Positions 45,613 to 57,717 of a stretch of DNA of 64,000 bases are shown here, piece by piece. Made by a program: the position numbers and the translations under genes. Numbering within the stretch: position 1 is the stretch's first letter; every line of letters starts with the position of its first letter. A model generated the notes under the pieces. It saw only the letters and a program-made list of their open reading frames with translations, was not told where the DNA came from and did not search any database. Origin of the DNA: Celoporthe dispersa (taxonomy: Eukaryota > Ascomycota > Sordariomycetes > Diaporthales > Cryphonectriaceae); assembly GCA_016584495.1 (NCBI GenBank), contig WAID01000010.1, positions 310,001 to 374,000 on the forward strand, written 5' to 3'.

Positions 45613-45684
45613 GCCCGCTTGGCTCAGTGGTAGAGCGTATCACTAGTAATGATAAGGTCATCAGTTCGATTCTGATAGTGGGCA
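45613..45684 (+). tRNA. tRNA-Thr (anticodon AGU)
   Basis: Seventy-two bases fold as a full cloverleaf. The acceptor stem pairs GCCCGCT with AGTGGGC (one G-U pair), with A as discriminator. The D arm is GCTC...GAGC, the anticodon stem TATCA/TGATA, and the T arm ATCAG-TTCGATT-CTGAT. The anticodon loop CTAGTAA places AGT at positions 34-36, reading ACU/ACC threonine codons after A34 is modified to inosine. There is no intron. It is isolated between protein genes. Confidence 0.95.
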
Positions 45685-47108
45685 CACGAGCCTAGAAGTC
45701 ACTTCTTTTGCACTTTGTTTGACCTAAGAATCGACGACCTTTTTTTTTTTTTTTTTTTTTACTTGCCTCGAAGACGCCTCGCGTGACTCTTGCTTCGCCT
45801 CTCTTTTGCCACGTGCCATATCCCACGCAGTTCACCATGTACAGTAAAATAAATACAGCGTCAAAGCGTCTATAGGTGTGCTGTAGCACCCTGGCATCTT
45901 GGTCGCCCCAAACAGCTCTCTGGTGAGGTGAGTGCGTGGTCGTGTTGCTGCCAGGCTGTTCATATCCCCGGCTCCTTCGCTGCTATGCTCGACGACCAAG
46001 TTATGAAGCGCCCAGCTAAGAGAGAGACACCACTTCTATCCTTGACTGCGCTGGGGCCTGCTACGGTGCTTTATTTGCATATCTAATTACTTCAGTATGT
46101 ATGTAGTAGACTTCACAGTGTAGAACACGACCTCTTCGTTCTCGCGGGTACAGCAAGACACGAGAGACCATCAATCGGCACGACGCAAACACCGAGCGCC
46201 GGCGACGTTGTAGCTTCCGTGGATACAAATAAGCCAAATGTCGACATTTCACCCCGGGTCCGCCGGCCGCAGCCACGCAAGACAATGAAGGTCCGGATCC
46301 GAGGTCTCGAATGAAGAATCATCTGGTCGAGAGAATTGAGTCGGTGAGGACGATGGGAATCTCAACCCCTCTGGTGCAAATTTGGGCACTGGATAAGTCT
46401 TTGCGAGGGACACACCGTCGTCGACTCTGGCAAGTTGGTCTTTTCCAGGACTGCCCACAAGCTCCAGGAGGACAGGGACACAGGATGTGGCCAAGGACCC
46501 GCCTGTTCTGCCGACTCCGTCTCCGCCGGCTTAGGCCGTAGGCTGAGGGCTTATTGTTCTTTTGTCTGGGCCCCACGATCTCCGCATAACTCGAGACATT
46601 AGCGCGCTGAATCAAGCATACACGTGTGCTCGTGCTCCAGGGCCGAGGTATCTGGAACAAGGTTGGCCCTCCCTCCTTTGACACGACGTCTGGTTGGTTG
46701 TTTGTATACTTTCTTTTTGTTTTTGCGCTTGTCTATTGTCGGCACGGCTGACCACCTGTGACAGCCAGCAGCTGGACGGATCTTCAGTCTTCTTTCCGAG
46801 AAAGAGAGAGGAAGGGACTGCTTCAGGTGCCGTGGGTTTCTGGAAAGGACCTCGGCATATGCCCGCGCGGTCGATCATCACAGCGCCTATCATCCTTCGC
46901 ACATCACTCGTCCAAGCTCTCACACGACGCCTGCTACTTCAGCTTCAATACTACCCAACTTACGGCAGCTGTTACTAGTAGTATCCTAGAGTGCTCCGAG
47001 AGGGTCTCATCCGCCCTTACCACTCTTTCTATATCCATCTTCTCTCTGGCAGACTATATCCTCTCCCCAGTATTGTATAACCTCGCCGACCAATTCAGGT
47101 AAAACCAA
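45685..47108. other. Intergenic
   Basis: It starts with a run of about 21 T at 45740-45760, which could act as a strong RNA polymerase III terminator for the tRNA, although it lies 55 bases away. The rest, up to the alcohol oxidase start, has only short open frames without motifs. Confidence 0.5.
45740..45760 (+). terminator. Poly-T tract downstream of tRNA-Thr
   Basis: A run of about 21 T on the tRNA coding strand. Four or more T suffice for Pol III termination. Its distance from the tRNA end means it may be a backup terminator or simply a homopolymer. Confidence 0.35.
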
Positions 47109-49754
47109 ATGGCAGAGGAGGCTCCGACGTCAGTGAGGCCCACGGGCATACCATGGCGATACAAGGTGACCGAGGCCATGGGCCCAGACGAGTGGCGCAT
47201 GCTCCTCGCCATCATGGATGGTATGCTGCCTCCCGTCCAGAAAGAATCGTCGGCGCCGAGGAGGAGAAGGCTAGGCGTGTCGTACATCTCCGATGAAAAG
47301 TACCGAGACATTGTGTCTCATCTGCAAGACAACAGTGTGGTCCTCGACGCAGCCTCGTCCTCCCCACCCGTACAGATCCAGGATGTGGACCAGTATCTTG
47401 CCCACAAGGCGACAGACGACATGGGCTTCCAGCAGCTCCTGCAGGGCACACTGCTCCAGCTGCCCCGGGACACCAAGAACATGCTCACAACTGTGCTCCG
47501 GCTGTTGACCTAGTGAGTTATGAGGCCTGTTGCACCATGGCCAAGACCGAGGATAACGACTGGACCTCTTTTTTTTGCTGACAGCTTTATCCGTCCCACA
47601 GCCGAGCCACCGCCATCCTCCCTGACAGGCACCGCGACGCCCATCACGAGGCTGCCCGTACACCAGCGCGGAGAGATCCTCCACAGGTGGCGGACGAGCT
47701 ACAGCCCTCAGCTGCGCGGCCTGTTCGGACAGCTCACGACCCTGGCCAAGGTCGTCTTCTCGGCCAGCAGCCCATCCTTCCTCCGTATCTCTGGATTCCC
47801 CGCCACCCCGCCCGGATGGAACCCGTCGCCCACTTATCCGTTCGAGTTTGTCCAGTTCTCGTCGCCGCCCTCCCTCCCAGCAGAGATCGAGACAGACGTC
47901 GTCATCGTGGGATCCGGCTGCGGCGCCGGCGTGTGCGCCAAAAACCTGGCCGAGGCAGGCCACCGCGTCCTCGTCCTCGAGAAGGGCTACCACTTCACCA
48001 GCCAGGACCTCCCCATGGCCGCGCCCGAGCACCTGCTCAACGTGCTCGAGGGCTCGGGCGCCATATCGTCCGACGACAACTCCATCCTCGTCGTGGCGGG
48101 CTCGTGCTTTGGCGGCGGCGGCACCATCAACTGGAGCGCCAGCCTGCAGACGCAGGGCTTCGTGCGCAGGGGAGTGGGCTGTGGACCGCGGGCTTGGCTT
48201 CTTCGAGACGGGTGCTTTTCAGGCGTGTCTGGACCGGGTATGCGGACACATGGGCGTGCACGAGGAGTTTGTGCCGAACCATGGGAACCAGGTCCTGCTG
48301 GACGGGGCGAGGAGGCTCGGCTGGTTGGCGAAAAAGGTCCCGCAGAACACGGGGGGCTGCGAGCACCATGAAGGCCACTGTGCGCTGGGGTGCTGGAGTG
48401 GGGAGAAGAAAGGGCCTGTGGCTGGGTGGTTCCCGGATGCGGCGCGGGCGGGGGCCAAGTTCGCGGAGGGCTTCAAGGTGGCGAGGGTGCTGTTTGATGA
48501 GGAGAAGAAGCAAGGCACAAAGAAGGCGGTTGGCGTTGTCGGGACCTGGACGAGCAGAGGCAAGGATGGCAGGCTGGATGGGCCTGATGAGGACAAGATC
48601 GTGAGAGAGGTTGTCGTCAGGGCCAAGAGGGTCATCGTCAGCAGCGGCACGCTATGGAGTCCAGTTATTCTCAAGAACAGCGGGCTAAAGGTAAGAGGAA
48701 GGAGAAGGAGGAGGAGGGAGAAGAAGGAAGACTTCCCTCTAGGTTTCTCGTTCTGGCGGTTTTCTTCTGTCTCGTGCTGACAAGACTGTTCCTACAGAAC
48801 CCACAGATCGGCAGAAACCTGTACCTTCATCCCGTCAACGTCGTGACGGCCTTCTTCAAGGAAGACGTGCGTCCTTGGGAGGGAGGTATCCTCACAGCCG
48901 TCGTCAACACGTTTGAGGACCAAGACAATAAAGGCCATGGTGTCAAATTAGAGTGCACGTCAATGGTGGTAAGTGCCAGGCTCTCCTCATCTCCTACCAG
49001 CCCTTCTGTCCATCTATTTCTTTTTTCTTTTTTTTTCTCTATAAAAATGATCTAATTGGTTACTTCTTTTCATATACAGCCCTGCTACGCCATGCGGTTC
49101 CTCAACTGGGACAACGGCGTCGACTTCAAGATCCGTGCCCTGAGATACCGCCACATGAACAGCTACATCTCCATCGTCCGCGACCGCGACCCGGGCTACA
49201 TCTACCCAGACCCCCACACGGGACAGCCACGCGTGCACTATACCCCGTCCACCTTTGACCGCAGACACGTCATGACCGGCAACGTCGCCCTCGCCAAGAT
49301 CCTCTACCTGCAGGGTGCCCTGGAGATCCACGTCTCTCTACCTGGCATGCGCCCTTTTCTTCGCAATGGGGAGGAGACTGCCACCACAGCCACTCCCACA
49401 CCGGCCTCTCTCAACGACGAAATCCTCGCCTCGGTTGAAGACGCCGGCGTGGCAGACCCGCGCTTCCAGGCCTGGCTGAGAGAGCTAGAAGCCCACGGCA
49501 ATAGGACGCCCGAGACGCCCTTCACCTCGGCACACCAGATGGGGACGTGCCGGATGAGCAGCACCGAGAAAGGTGGCGTGGTGGACCCGCGCGGCAAGGT
49601 CTGGGGCGCGGAAGGGTTGTATGTTGCTGATGCGAGTGTGTTTCCCAGCGCGAGCGGGGTGAATCCTATGGTTACGAATCTGGCGATTTCGGATTGGATC
49701 TCGCGCGGGGTGGCGAGGGATCTGGATGCTGAGGCGGGGAGGGCGAGGCTGTGA
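47109..49754 (+). CDS. Long-chain fatty alcohol oxidase (GMC family), one frame break
   Basis: This FAD enzyme of the glucose-methanol-choline superfamily oxidises long-chain alcohols to aldehydes with O2, usually at peroxisome or ER membranes. Exons 47109-47512, 47585-48690, 48798-48968 and 49080-49754 give 784 residues. Motifs are VVIVGSGCGAGVCAKNLAE for FAD binding, CFGGGGTINWSASLQTQGFV, GCEHHEGHCALGCWSGEKKG, and the C-terminal TSAHQMGTCRMSSTEKGGVV plus YVADASVFPSASGVNPM. The N-terminal 230 residues form the FAO-specific region. A four-G run at 48169-48172 must be read as three to give FVRREWAVDRGLGFFE. All splice phases then agree. Intron 2 is purine-rich and intron 3 pyrimidine-rich. Confidence 0.9.
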
Positions 49755-50686
49755 TGTGATGGTGTGATCATGTCTTGACAATCTGGTTTCATATTTGATG
49801 GGTCACCTGGATCTGGTCCGCTGGGAGTTGTAGCATCCGATATTATAAGAGTTCATGTACTCTAAGACTGTTAAGATGAATGACGATATACATTCTAACA
49901 CGGCAACCAGAACATGTCATCCTGTACTTCTTCAAGCAGCTTATTGTTTCATGCAGGGCCGCAAATGCAGAGTGTCAAAAACGATGATAAATGTCTTATT
50001 CCGCACGTAGCAAGTCGATAAATAGCACCCGCGAGACTGATGAGGCTTTACATTGCCTAAAATCAGTGGCCAAGATGGTCGAAGCCATCCACGTAACAGA
50101 TTTGAAGGTGATTCGCGTGCAAGAGCCAGCAAAGCTTCACTGGCCCCTGCGTGCCTGGCTAGCTAAAGGCACAAGCTATAGCAAGTCGTTGTATAAGCCC
50201 AACCCTGCTCTACCAGCCGTCCAAGATGAATTTCACCACCGCCTTTACCCTGAGATATTACAGTGATGATACGACTTTGAATATTTCTCTCTCTCCTGAT
50301 CATTACTGGTCATTTTAAAACAAGTAAGTATTTGATGTGCACTGGTCAGGATCGGCTCAACTTGGAACTGTGGGATCAGACAATGTGGTTCTCGGAATAT
50401 CTCTGCTTCAGCTCTGTGAGTGATTCATCGTGCGGTGCAGAACCGCCTCAGGAATAAGTGAGTAAGCATTCAGCGCACTTCGTCTGCCATCATTCAGATG
50501 AGAAGGATTCAGTGGATCCCCTGCTGGTGTTTCAACCGGGAGATGCCGCCCCTCATTCAGCTCGTCCAGGTCAACTCTCAGGATCACAAGCGGCAGAAGC
50601 CAAGATCACTACTTCAAAACAACATAACCCAAGGATCTCCAGCCCAGTCACACAAGACCCTCAAACTTCACCCTATCAAGAATAAG
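49755..50686. other. Intergenic
   Basis: This is the spacer between the alcohol oxidase and the second HET gene. An open frame at 49991-50266 has no motif or codon bias. No RNA gene was seen. Confidence 0.5.
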
Positions 50687-52954
50687 ATGGCAGTTCCAGC
50701 CAGGTTATGCGACTCATGTAGTGTCCTCCAAGACGTGCATGCGCTGCTGGAGCCTGGCGTCCCTGGACAGATGCCATATATCCCCACGTATGCCCTCCGC
50801 GTCCACGATACCTGGCCAGGCTTACCTCGTCTAGCAGATTCTGGCCTGTCCGGCTGCGGCTTTTGCAAACTGCTATACGAGCGCCTCATGTCCGCGCCTG
50901 ACGTCCGGCCCTGGACCGCTGACGACGAGCCCGGCGTGACCATTGACTTGTACCCGATTATTGACGATGTCTTGGTATATTCCAACCGCGACAGCAACAA
51001 GCCACAATTTCTATGCGGGTTTGTAGTGCGTCTCTGCCCAGAACAGTCAGATATGGACGTCTTCCGCGAAGTGAAATTCCTCTTGTGTTTGGATGCTCAA
51101 GTGCGTACCACAAAATCTCGGTCTTCTACGCCACTAGGTTTTTTTTTTTAAAAAAAATGTCTCTGATGGGAGTCTAGGAAGCCAAGCGAAATATTCCGTT
51201 CCTTCCTGCTCCTACAGTTGAGGCGCTTTCTGATAGGAATCTCTCATTTGCGAAGAGCGCCTTGGAAAGATGCTCCCTCTCGTGTGAACACGCCGAGCCG
51301 ACCAATTTCCTCCCTACACGGCTGCTGGACCTCGGTGACGACCCGCTCGGTGGGAGGAGCATACGACTTATACTAACAGACGATACCATGAAGAATTCCC
51401 AGGCAAAGGGCCAAACCACTTATGCTGCGTTAAGCTACTGCTGGGGGAGACCGGGAGGCCGCGCTCCTGCAGCCCAAGACGACGACGACGAACCTGGACC
51501 ATCGGATGAGCAGCATCGACTTGGAGGAGATGTCCCCCGTGGTTCGAGACGCAATAAAGGTAATAACCAGTGGAGACTCAGACTTGAACATTGTCCGTCG
51601 AGACAACTTGCTTACTTGGCTCTTCGCGCAGGTCTGCTCAAAGCTCGGCATCCGCTGCTTATGGGTCGACGCGTTGTGCATCTTACAGGGCAGCGACGAC
51701 ACCGCGTTGGAGGACTGGAACCGCGAGAGCCAGCAGATGGCCAGGATCTTCAGGTCTGCCCTGGTCACCCTCTGTGCGGCATCCTCAACCAGCTGTCAGG
51801 AAGGCTTCCTCAACGACCGCCGGGTCCAGACGGGGCCGGTGCTACACATCCAGCCTGTTGCAGACAATGATACGGCGGCCAGCATTATGCATGACGCCTA
51901 CACCTACAGTATAATCCCCTGCGGGCCAGACGCAATCGACATCAACTACTATCGCCTGGACTCTTTCCCCTTCCACAAGCAGATTGATGGGTCCAAGTGG
52001 TACGGCCGTGGCTGGGTCTACCAGGAGATGAGGCTCTCGAGCCGGCTCCTCGTCTTTACCTCGGACTGGTTATTTTTCATGTGCGACGGGCTGTACCTCT
52101 GCGAGAACGGTCTGTCCATCGCCCGCGAGTGGCGTACCCCGCTCGCCATCGGCGTCTGCAAGGCCTCCATGCAAGAGGAGCCCTTCGCCGCGTTCGCCAG
52201 CGAGGTCGACACGTTCACGACCAAAGACTTCACCTTCGACACTGATCGCCTCCCCGCCCTGGCCAGCCTCGCCGGTATGATCGCTGCCAGCACGGGCAGC
52301 CAGTACCTTGCCGGGTTGTGGCGGGATAACCTGGACAAGGACCTGCTCTTCGCCCGCAACGTGCCTCGAGACGGCGCGCGGGGCATGGTCTCGTTTCGGG
52401 AGAGAATCTCCGCGCTGTCTGCTCCTGAATCTATCTTTCGGCCGTCGTGGTCCTGGGCTGGACTGACGGGGCCCTGTGACGCTGGGCCTCCTTCGCTCGC
52501 GGCTACGTCAAGGCTGACGCTGCAGTGCGAGGTTGTGGATATAGAGTTTTCTACAATGGGGAACAATCCTTTTGGTCGACCCAGGACTGCAAGATTAGTG
52601 CTGAGGACAGGCATGATTCCTCTCACCAGTCTCACGCACGGAAAACCGGAAAGCATCCTCAGTAGGATCTTGACGGCACATATCCGCCAGCCAGGCGGGC
52701 TGGGTATGGGACTTTTCGTCGGGTGGGATACAGATAATAAGGATGTCACGCGCAGCGAGGCGAGTAAGATGCTTCTGGTCCAGATATCCTGCCATGGGTG
52801 GTATGGGAAGAAGCCCAGCACCGGATTTGCTGCTGGGTTGATTGTCTATCCTGCCGAAGTGGAGTCAGAGTATTACCGAGTTGGCTTGTGGCATACAAAT
52901 ACGGGGTTTGGATGGGATATGTCCTGGGAAAGCCGTATCATCACGCTGGTATGA
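50687..52954 (+). CDS. HET-domain protein, one frame break
   Basis: This is a second heterokaryon-incompatibility protein, of the type with an N-terminal Cys-rich segment (LCDSCSVLQ, SGCGFCKLLYERL). Exons 50687-51100, 51178-51559 and 51632-52954 give 705 residues. The HET core reads YAALSYCWG, MSPVVRDAIKVCSKLGIRCL, WVDALCILQGSDDTALEDWN, and later YGRGWVYQEMRLSSRLLVFT. At the CWG motif a five-G run (51443-51447) must be four so that CWGDREAALLQPKTTTTNLD continues into the DHRMSSIDLEEM segment. The 72-base intron 2 is a multiple of three, so retention would not break the frame. The C-terminal W-rich SIFRPSWSWAGLTGP motif is shared with other HET proteins. Confidence 0.88.
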
Positions 52955-54111
52955 TGGGGATGAGTTGTCCAAGTCTATGGTGCAATTTTTGACGTGTGGT
53001 AGGGGAAAGCAGATGAGGTTCTCTTGACTTGTTAAGTCCTTAATACTCAGGTAGACAAGGTAGCGGCAGCCTGGAGCTCCTGGATTATTGGATCTTGACT
53101 GGCCCTTGTACGCAGATGCCCTTCAAGACTGTTACGTGGAGAGCCTCAAACGGCTTGATACCGGAACACTGTTTTGGTGCAAGGTAATTGGAATCTCGGC
53201 ATCTTCATCGGGCGTTAGCAAGATTTGCAGGGGAATAGCTGATCGGATCTACCGAGATAGCCTCAACTTATTCCGAAAGAGGAGGTGTACACTTACTGGC
53301 CATGGTCTCACACATCCACCCACATCCACTCACCACACACTCATCATTTGTGGCAGCGGGCGACCTTCTCATGAGGATTGAGCCGCCGCCCGCGTGCAGC
53401 TGGATCGTAGCCTGGCTGTGAGGCTTACTCTAGAATCGAATATCCGACATAGAATGTCGCGCGGTTGTTGTCTGTTCTCGTCAAAGACAGACTCTTGTAG
53501 GTACGCATGCGGCAGGACGGGCTCCACAGGCCAGGTGTAGGGCCAAGACAGCGCGGTCGGGTTTTATCTTGGTCGTGGTGGTGTTTAATCTGGCGGACAA
53601 GGGCGACCACCTTGGCTCGTCAGGCGCTTGTAGGACTCGTGCTCGATCTCTTGTTCGGGAGGTGCCGTAGATAGGCAGCATTGAGAGAGGAGACTTGCTC
53701 GGTTTGTTTTGATCCTGATGTCGGCCATCGAGGAGATATTCCTGCACATACTGATCACCTGTGTCCAGAGACGTGCGGTCAATTTCCCTGGGACTCGCGT
53801 AATAACTGTTTTTGTAGAGGATCGACGGGGTACTCTTTTGGTCTCCGTTTGAATAACGGTTATCTTCTTAAGCCTGCTCCTCGCCTAGCAAGGCCACGAT
53901 GGACCGAAAGGACCACCTGCTGTAGGGACCTGTAGGAGCATCCTAGCAAGAGCTGGAAGTTCAGATAACTGAGGAAGAGGACAGGGGTACGACAGCACCA
54001 GCTGAATGCGAAGTGCGAGTGCCTGATGTAGCCTCTGCAGTTTCAGCTACACAGGCTCAGCCTTTCCACCCTCCACCCCCCACGGCCCAGTCTCCATCCC
54101 TATCCATGCAC
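52955..54111. other. Intergenic
   Basis: More than 1.1 kb with short frames on both strands, none with recognisable domains. No repeat or RNA gene was recognised. Confidence 0.5.
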
Positions 54112-55295
54112 TCACACTGCCTCACCGTCGCTGTCACCGTCGCTGTCACCGTCGCTGTCGTCGTTGCTATTGCCACCGCCAACAATATGAGCCTGGTATC
54201 TCTCTGCCTCTTCAGTTCTCTCCGCCTTCTCAATCACATCGACGAGTCCTCTCAGCGGAATGTTGATGGGGTACTGCTCCAGACGAGCAGCTAGGCGGTG
54301 TTCTTTTCGGTAGGAAAGGCGAGGGTTCAGAAAGTCCCGCAATGTAATTTGTGCAGTCGCAGTATTGCTAACGAGACAATTGCCCTGCCCATCGCGCAAG
54401 ATCTGTAATATGTCAGACAGAAGAGCCTGTTAGCTAACCCAACAAGGATTGCAATAATGTGGACCAAAACTGACCTGATCAAAACACTGGACGATGCTGG
54501 CAGAAGATGATGCCTCGTCGAAGACCGCCTGCCAAATAGCCAGACGTATCTCGCCAGGATCAGGAGTCTGGTAAGGCAACTTGAGGACTACCACCATGCG
54601 GATATGGCCTTCCTCACTGTTATCCCACGGGCTAAGCAAGTATTGCCTTGCCTCGTTGGCTGCCCTTGCCCACGTTTGTGAGTATGCACACAGAACAATG
54701 ACTGTAGGATGGCCTCTGATACCAAAACTGCCATCAGGCTGTTTAAGAATTCCTTCACCAAGGGTGACTTCTATATCGCCAAGTTGCTCGAGGGAATCCA
54801 AGAATCGTTCGACGCGGGGGTTGAGAGTGTCCTCACTTTCCACAAGTCGATCAAGGTAGCGTTGGAAGCCGTTGGTAAGCCACAAAAGGGGCCTGTTGTG
54901 CATGTAGGAGGGCGCCATTTTGACAGTAAGTATCTGCTCAGCAGCATTGTAGTGGTAACTGTTGAATTGATAAAAGCGTCAGTCAAACAATTACAACAGG
55001 GCAGAAGTGATGGGTGAATCATACCGGCACCTATTGGCCTCAAAAAAGTCTGAGAAGCATCAAAATGCTTTGGTGAGAGGCGGTAATCCATTTCCACATC
55101 AGCTCTGGAGGTGAAAAAGATATCGTCCAGAGCATGTTCAAGATCGCCATCGTACTCATCGACTATATCGCCGGTGGGAGGGTATGAAGAAGGCGAGGCT
55201 CCATTGCTCAATGCTGTGCAGTTGCCATCAGGACTGTCGACATCACCAGTAGAGGTGATAGGAGTAGAGGGCGGCATTTTAAAGGTCTTTGCCAT
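54112..55295 (-). CDS. Unrecognised acidic protein, gene model uncertain
   Basis: Coding signal is present in three segments: 55295-55025, about 54933-54471, and from the ATC after the acceptor near 54403 down to 54112. The junction at 54470/54403 is in phase. The first junction (donor GTATGA after 55025, acceptor CAG before 54933) is out of phase by one. It would fit if the AAAA at 54919-54922 were three A, or the splice may differ. The middle segment has SFGIRGHPTVIVLCAYSQTW then ANEARQYLLSPWDNSEEGHI and RMVVVLKLPY, faintly like a restriction-endonuclease-like (PD-(D/E)XK) beta-strand and helix. The C-terminus is a DSDG repeat (three copies of a 12-base unit at 54123-54158). Function is unknown. 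Confidence 0.55.
54123..54158. repeat. 12-bp tandem repeat (three copies) encoding DSDG
   Basis: Three perfect copies of CACCGTCGCTGT code on the minus strand for repeated Asp-Ser-Asp-Gly at the C-terminus of the acidic protein. Confidence 0.85.
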
Positions 55296-57717
55296 CTTGT
55301 GCGTCGTGCTTTGGAGGATGAAGGAAAGAGAAAGAGATAGGCCAACGACGAAAGAGGTGAATCTGGCAAGGAAGCTTCACTTGTTTATCTTATCAACATG
55401 CAGATCAGAAGGTAGCAGAAGCTGCCAGAGCTGATGTCATAGCAAAGTGTAGCACCTGACCGTCCCAACACGATATAGCCCATGAGGCCGTTTTTGCTAC
55501 AATGCGGTCCCACCGCAGATACCATGCCAAGGACTGGGGCAGGGAGTGGACGGCGTCTCAACGACAGCTGCAAACAGGCCTGGGCGAGTTTCTACTGGGC
55601 AGACTTAATGAAGACGAGCCGGGCAGGAGAGGCAGCGCAAGAAGGCACGTGGGGAACGACCAACTTCTACAAGTCTATCTGCTCTCACGAGACGCACTGG
55701 GAGGCTGCGGGCGTGTTTAGCCACCGCATAGTATTTCTTCAGGGTGTCATCGAAGGATAATGCGCTACTGCCCCACCGAGGCAGATGCTCGATTTATCCC
55801 CCCTGAGGGCTATAGCACCAGAGCGCCGCGATCATCGAGAGGTCCTTGGCGTCGCCAGCAAGGCCACGTCCGGTACGCCGCCGGCGCCGGATGTCGACTA
55901 CGAAGTGGCGTCTCGACATGCTCGACTTTCGAAGCGAGACGAGTGAGAGATATACCTCATCTCAATAAACAAATTCATCTTCAAAAAAAAAAACACGGAC
56001 AACAAAAGAGAAACTAGGGATACTCGCAATACAGAGGCTAAGGCTACGCGGAGTGCTTCACGGCCTGGGCTGTCAGCGGTGGTTTCTCCGACCCAAGGCT
56101 CCACCTATCAAAAGTCGTCGTCGAGAAGTCACCTTTACTTCTGGACGTCAAAAATGGTATGCGTCGAATGCTCGTCGAAATACCAATTAAATAAGGGTCC
56201 TCGTTTCTCAAGCACCGTCAACCGTACAATCAGGGTACAATGTGCAGGCCGCTTACATCCTGCGCTGTACCCCTAAGTTTTTGGGCCAGGCTAGCCGCGT
56301 GCGGCCCGTTCCTCGTCGCTCTAAAAAGGTAGGGCACCCCAGTCTGTCTCTCCTGCCCCGCCTTCGTCTGCCTTGGAGCCCCCCCCCCCCCGGGAACCCG
56401 CCCAGAAGCCTGGCCAAGCCACCCACAAAGGTTTTGTAACTGCTTTGATATTGCCCCTCCCCCCTTCTCCTCCCCTTTTACTTCTTGAGAACAATAGTTC
56501 AATGGGATGTCAGACAAGCAGCTGATACAAAGACCAATATTTCTAGGCTTTTGAGACGATGACGAGACGCCCAGAACCCCTACATTCTGTTGCACGAGCA
56601 CGAGCACGAGCACGATTTCACACGCCGGCTAAGACGATGCTGAGGATCATCGCTGGTGTTTTTAGCAGCCAGTTCCAAGAGCAGCTGAGTTTGAGAAGAA
56701 CCGCACGATTAGCGAATACAAAACTGCGGCATCATCAAAGGTGCACATACGGGATTTATACCGTCCACTTCCTCCAAGGGAGCCTCCCGCATTCCAACCA
56801 AAGCAGGGCTTGGTCTGCTAGGCCGTAATACCCTTAGCTGGGTTGAAGGGAGACAGACGCTCTAACATGAGGAGAAACGTTTCTCTAATTTCATCCCTTA
56901 CTCGTCTATTCATCTCATTACATTGGCGCGTTTTATGCTGCTGTAATTCACCCAGTCACACGCTGACACTCCCTCGAATGATGCCGGTCTCCTAAAGCAA
57001 GTTGATAATACGTGCATATCCTCTAGGGAACCTGATCGCCAGCTACTAAGCAGGTATGGTTCCAGAGTAGTACGGATCTGACGTGACGAAGAACTAGAAC
57101 TGCACTGGCGTATTGTACAGCTCAGTGGCAGTGGGAAGATGGATCATATCTGGCGCGTTGAAGACGTCGCATGAGGACCTTTTTGGTAATTAGCATAAAA
57201 TATATCAACGGCGGGCAAGTTCTGGCATGAATCCATCCGCTACGCTTGGGATATCTCGGCTCTTGTGGACTGGAAGATCAGTATGGTACTGGTCCTCAAG
57301 ATGAGCAGAGCAACTCCACTGGCATAAAGTTACACAATGAGGCACAATAGCAGCCTGGCGCTTGATGTTCAACTTCCTCGATTCGTACACGGCACGCAGG
57401 CCTATATAATAATCTACATATTTTGATTAATCTCTTCGAACACGAGACTGCCAACAAGGAAATAAACAACAAGCACAATCTGGTATGGTGTAATATCTCC
57501 TCGGCTCGTCTGTGACCAGGCACCGCCATCCAGTACGCCAATGCAAATGCTTCCCGCCGCCGCCACCGCCGCCGCCGCCGCCTAGAGGAAGGAAGGAATG
57601 TCTGATGTAGAGGGGGGATGTGTAGAGTTCGAGTGCGATTCTGAACGATATGTCATCTGTATGGCCAGGTGCCAGGGCCAGGTGCCCCTAGTATCGACAA
57701 GACATACGGTTGCCTGT
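55296..57717. other. Long gene-poor region
   Basis: About 2.4 kb between the acidic protein and TIM50. Open frames at 55482-55760, 56230-56613 and elsewhere show no motif, consistent codon bias or splice support. Inspection for transposase, reverse-transcriptase or terminal repeats found none. A C-run lies near 56381-56391, and a (GCC)n run at about 57551-57580 is just past the TIM50 stop. Confidence 0.5.
57551..57582. repeat. (CCG)n trinucleotide repeat
   Basis: A GCC/CCG run lies about 135 bases beyond the TIM50 stop codon, probably in its 3' untranslated region. Confidence 0.7.

Noticed and set aside
49991..50266. 91-codon plus-strand open frame between alcohol oxidase and HET gene
   Set aside because: No motif, no codon bias and no neighbouring splice support; it is compatible with chance.
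55296..57717. Transposon remnant in the gene-poor stretch
   Set aside because: I looked for reverse-transcriptase or transposase motifs and terminal repeats and saw none; the AT/GC profile shows no obvious RIP-like block.
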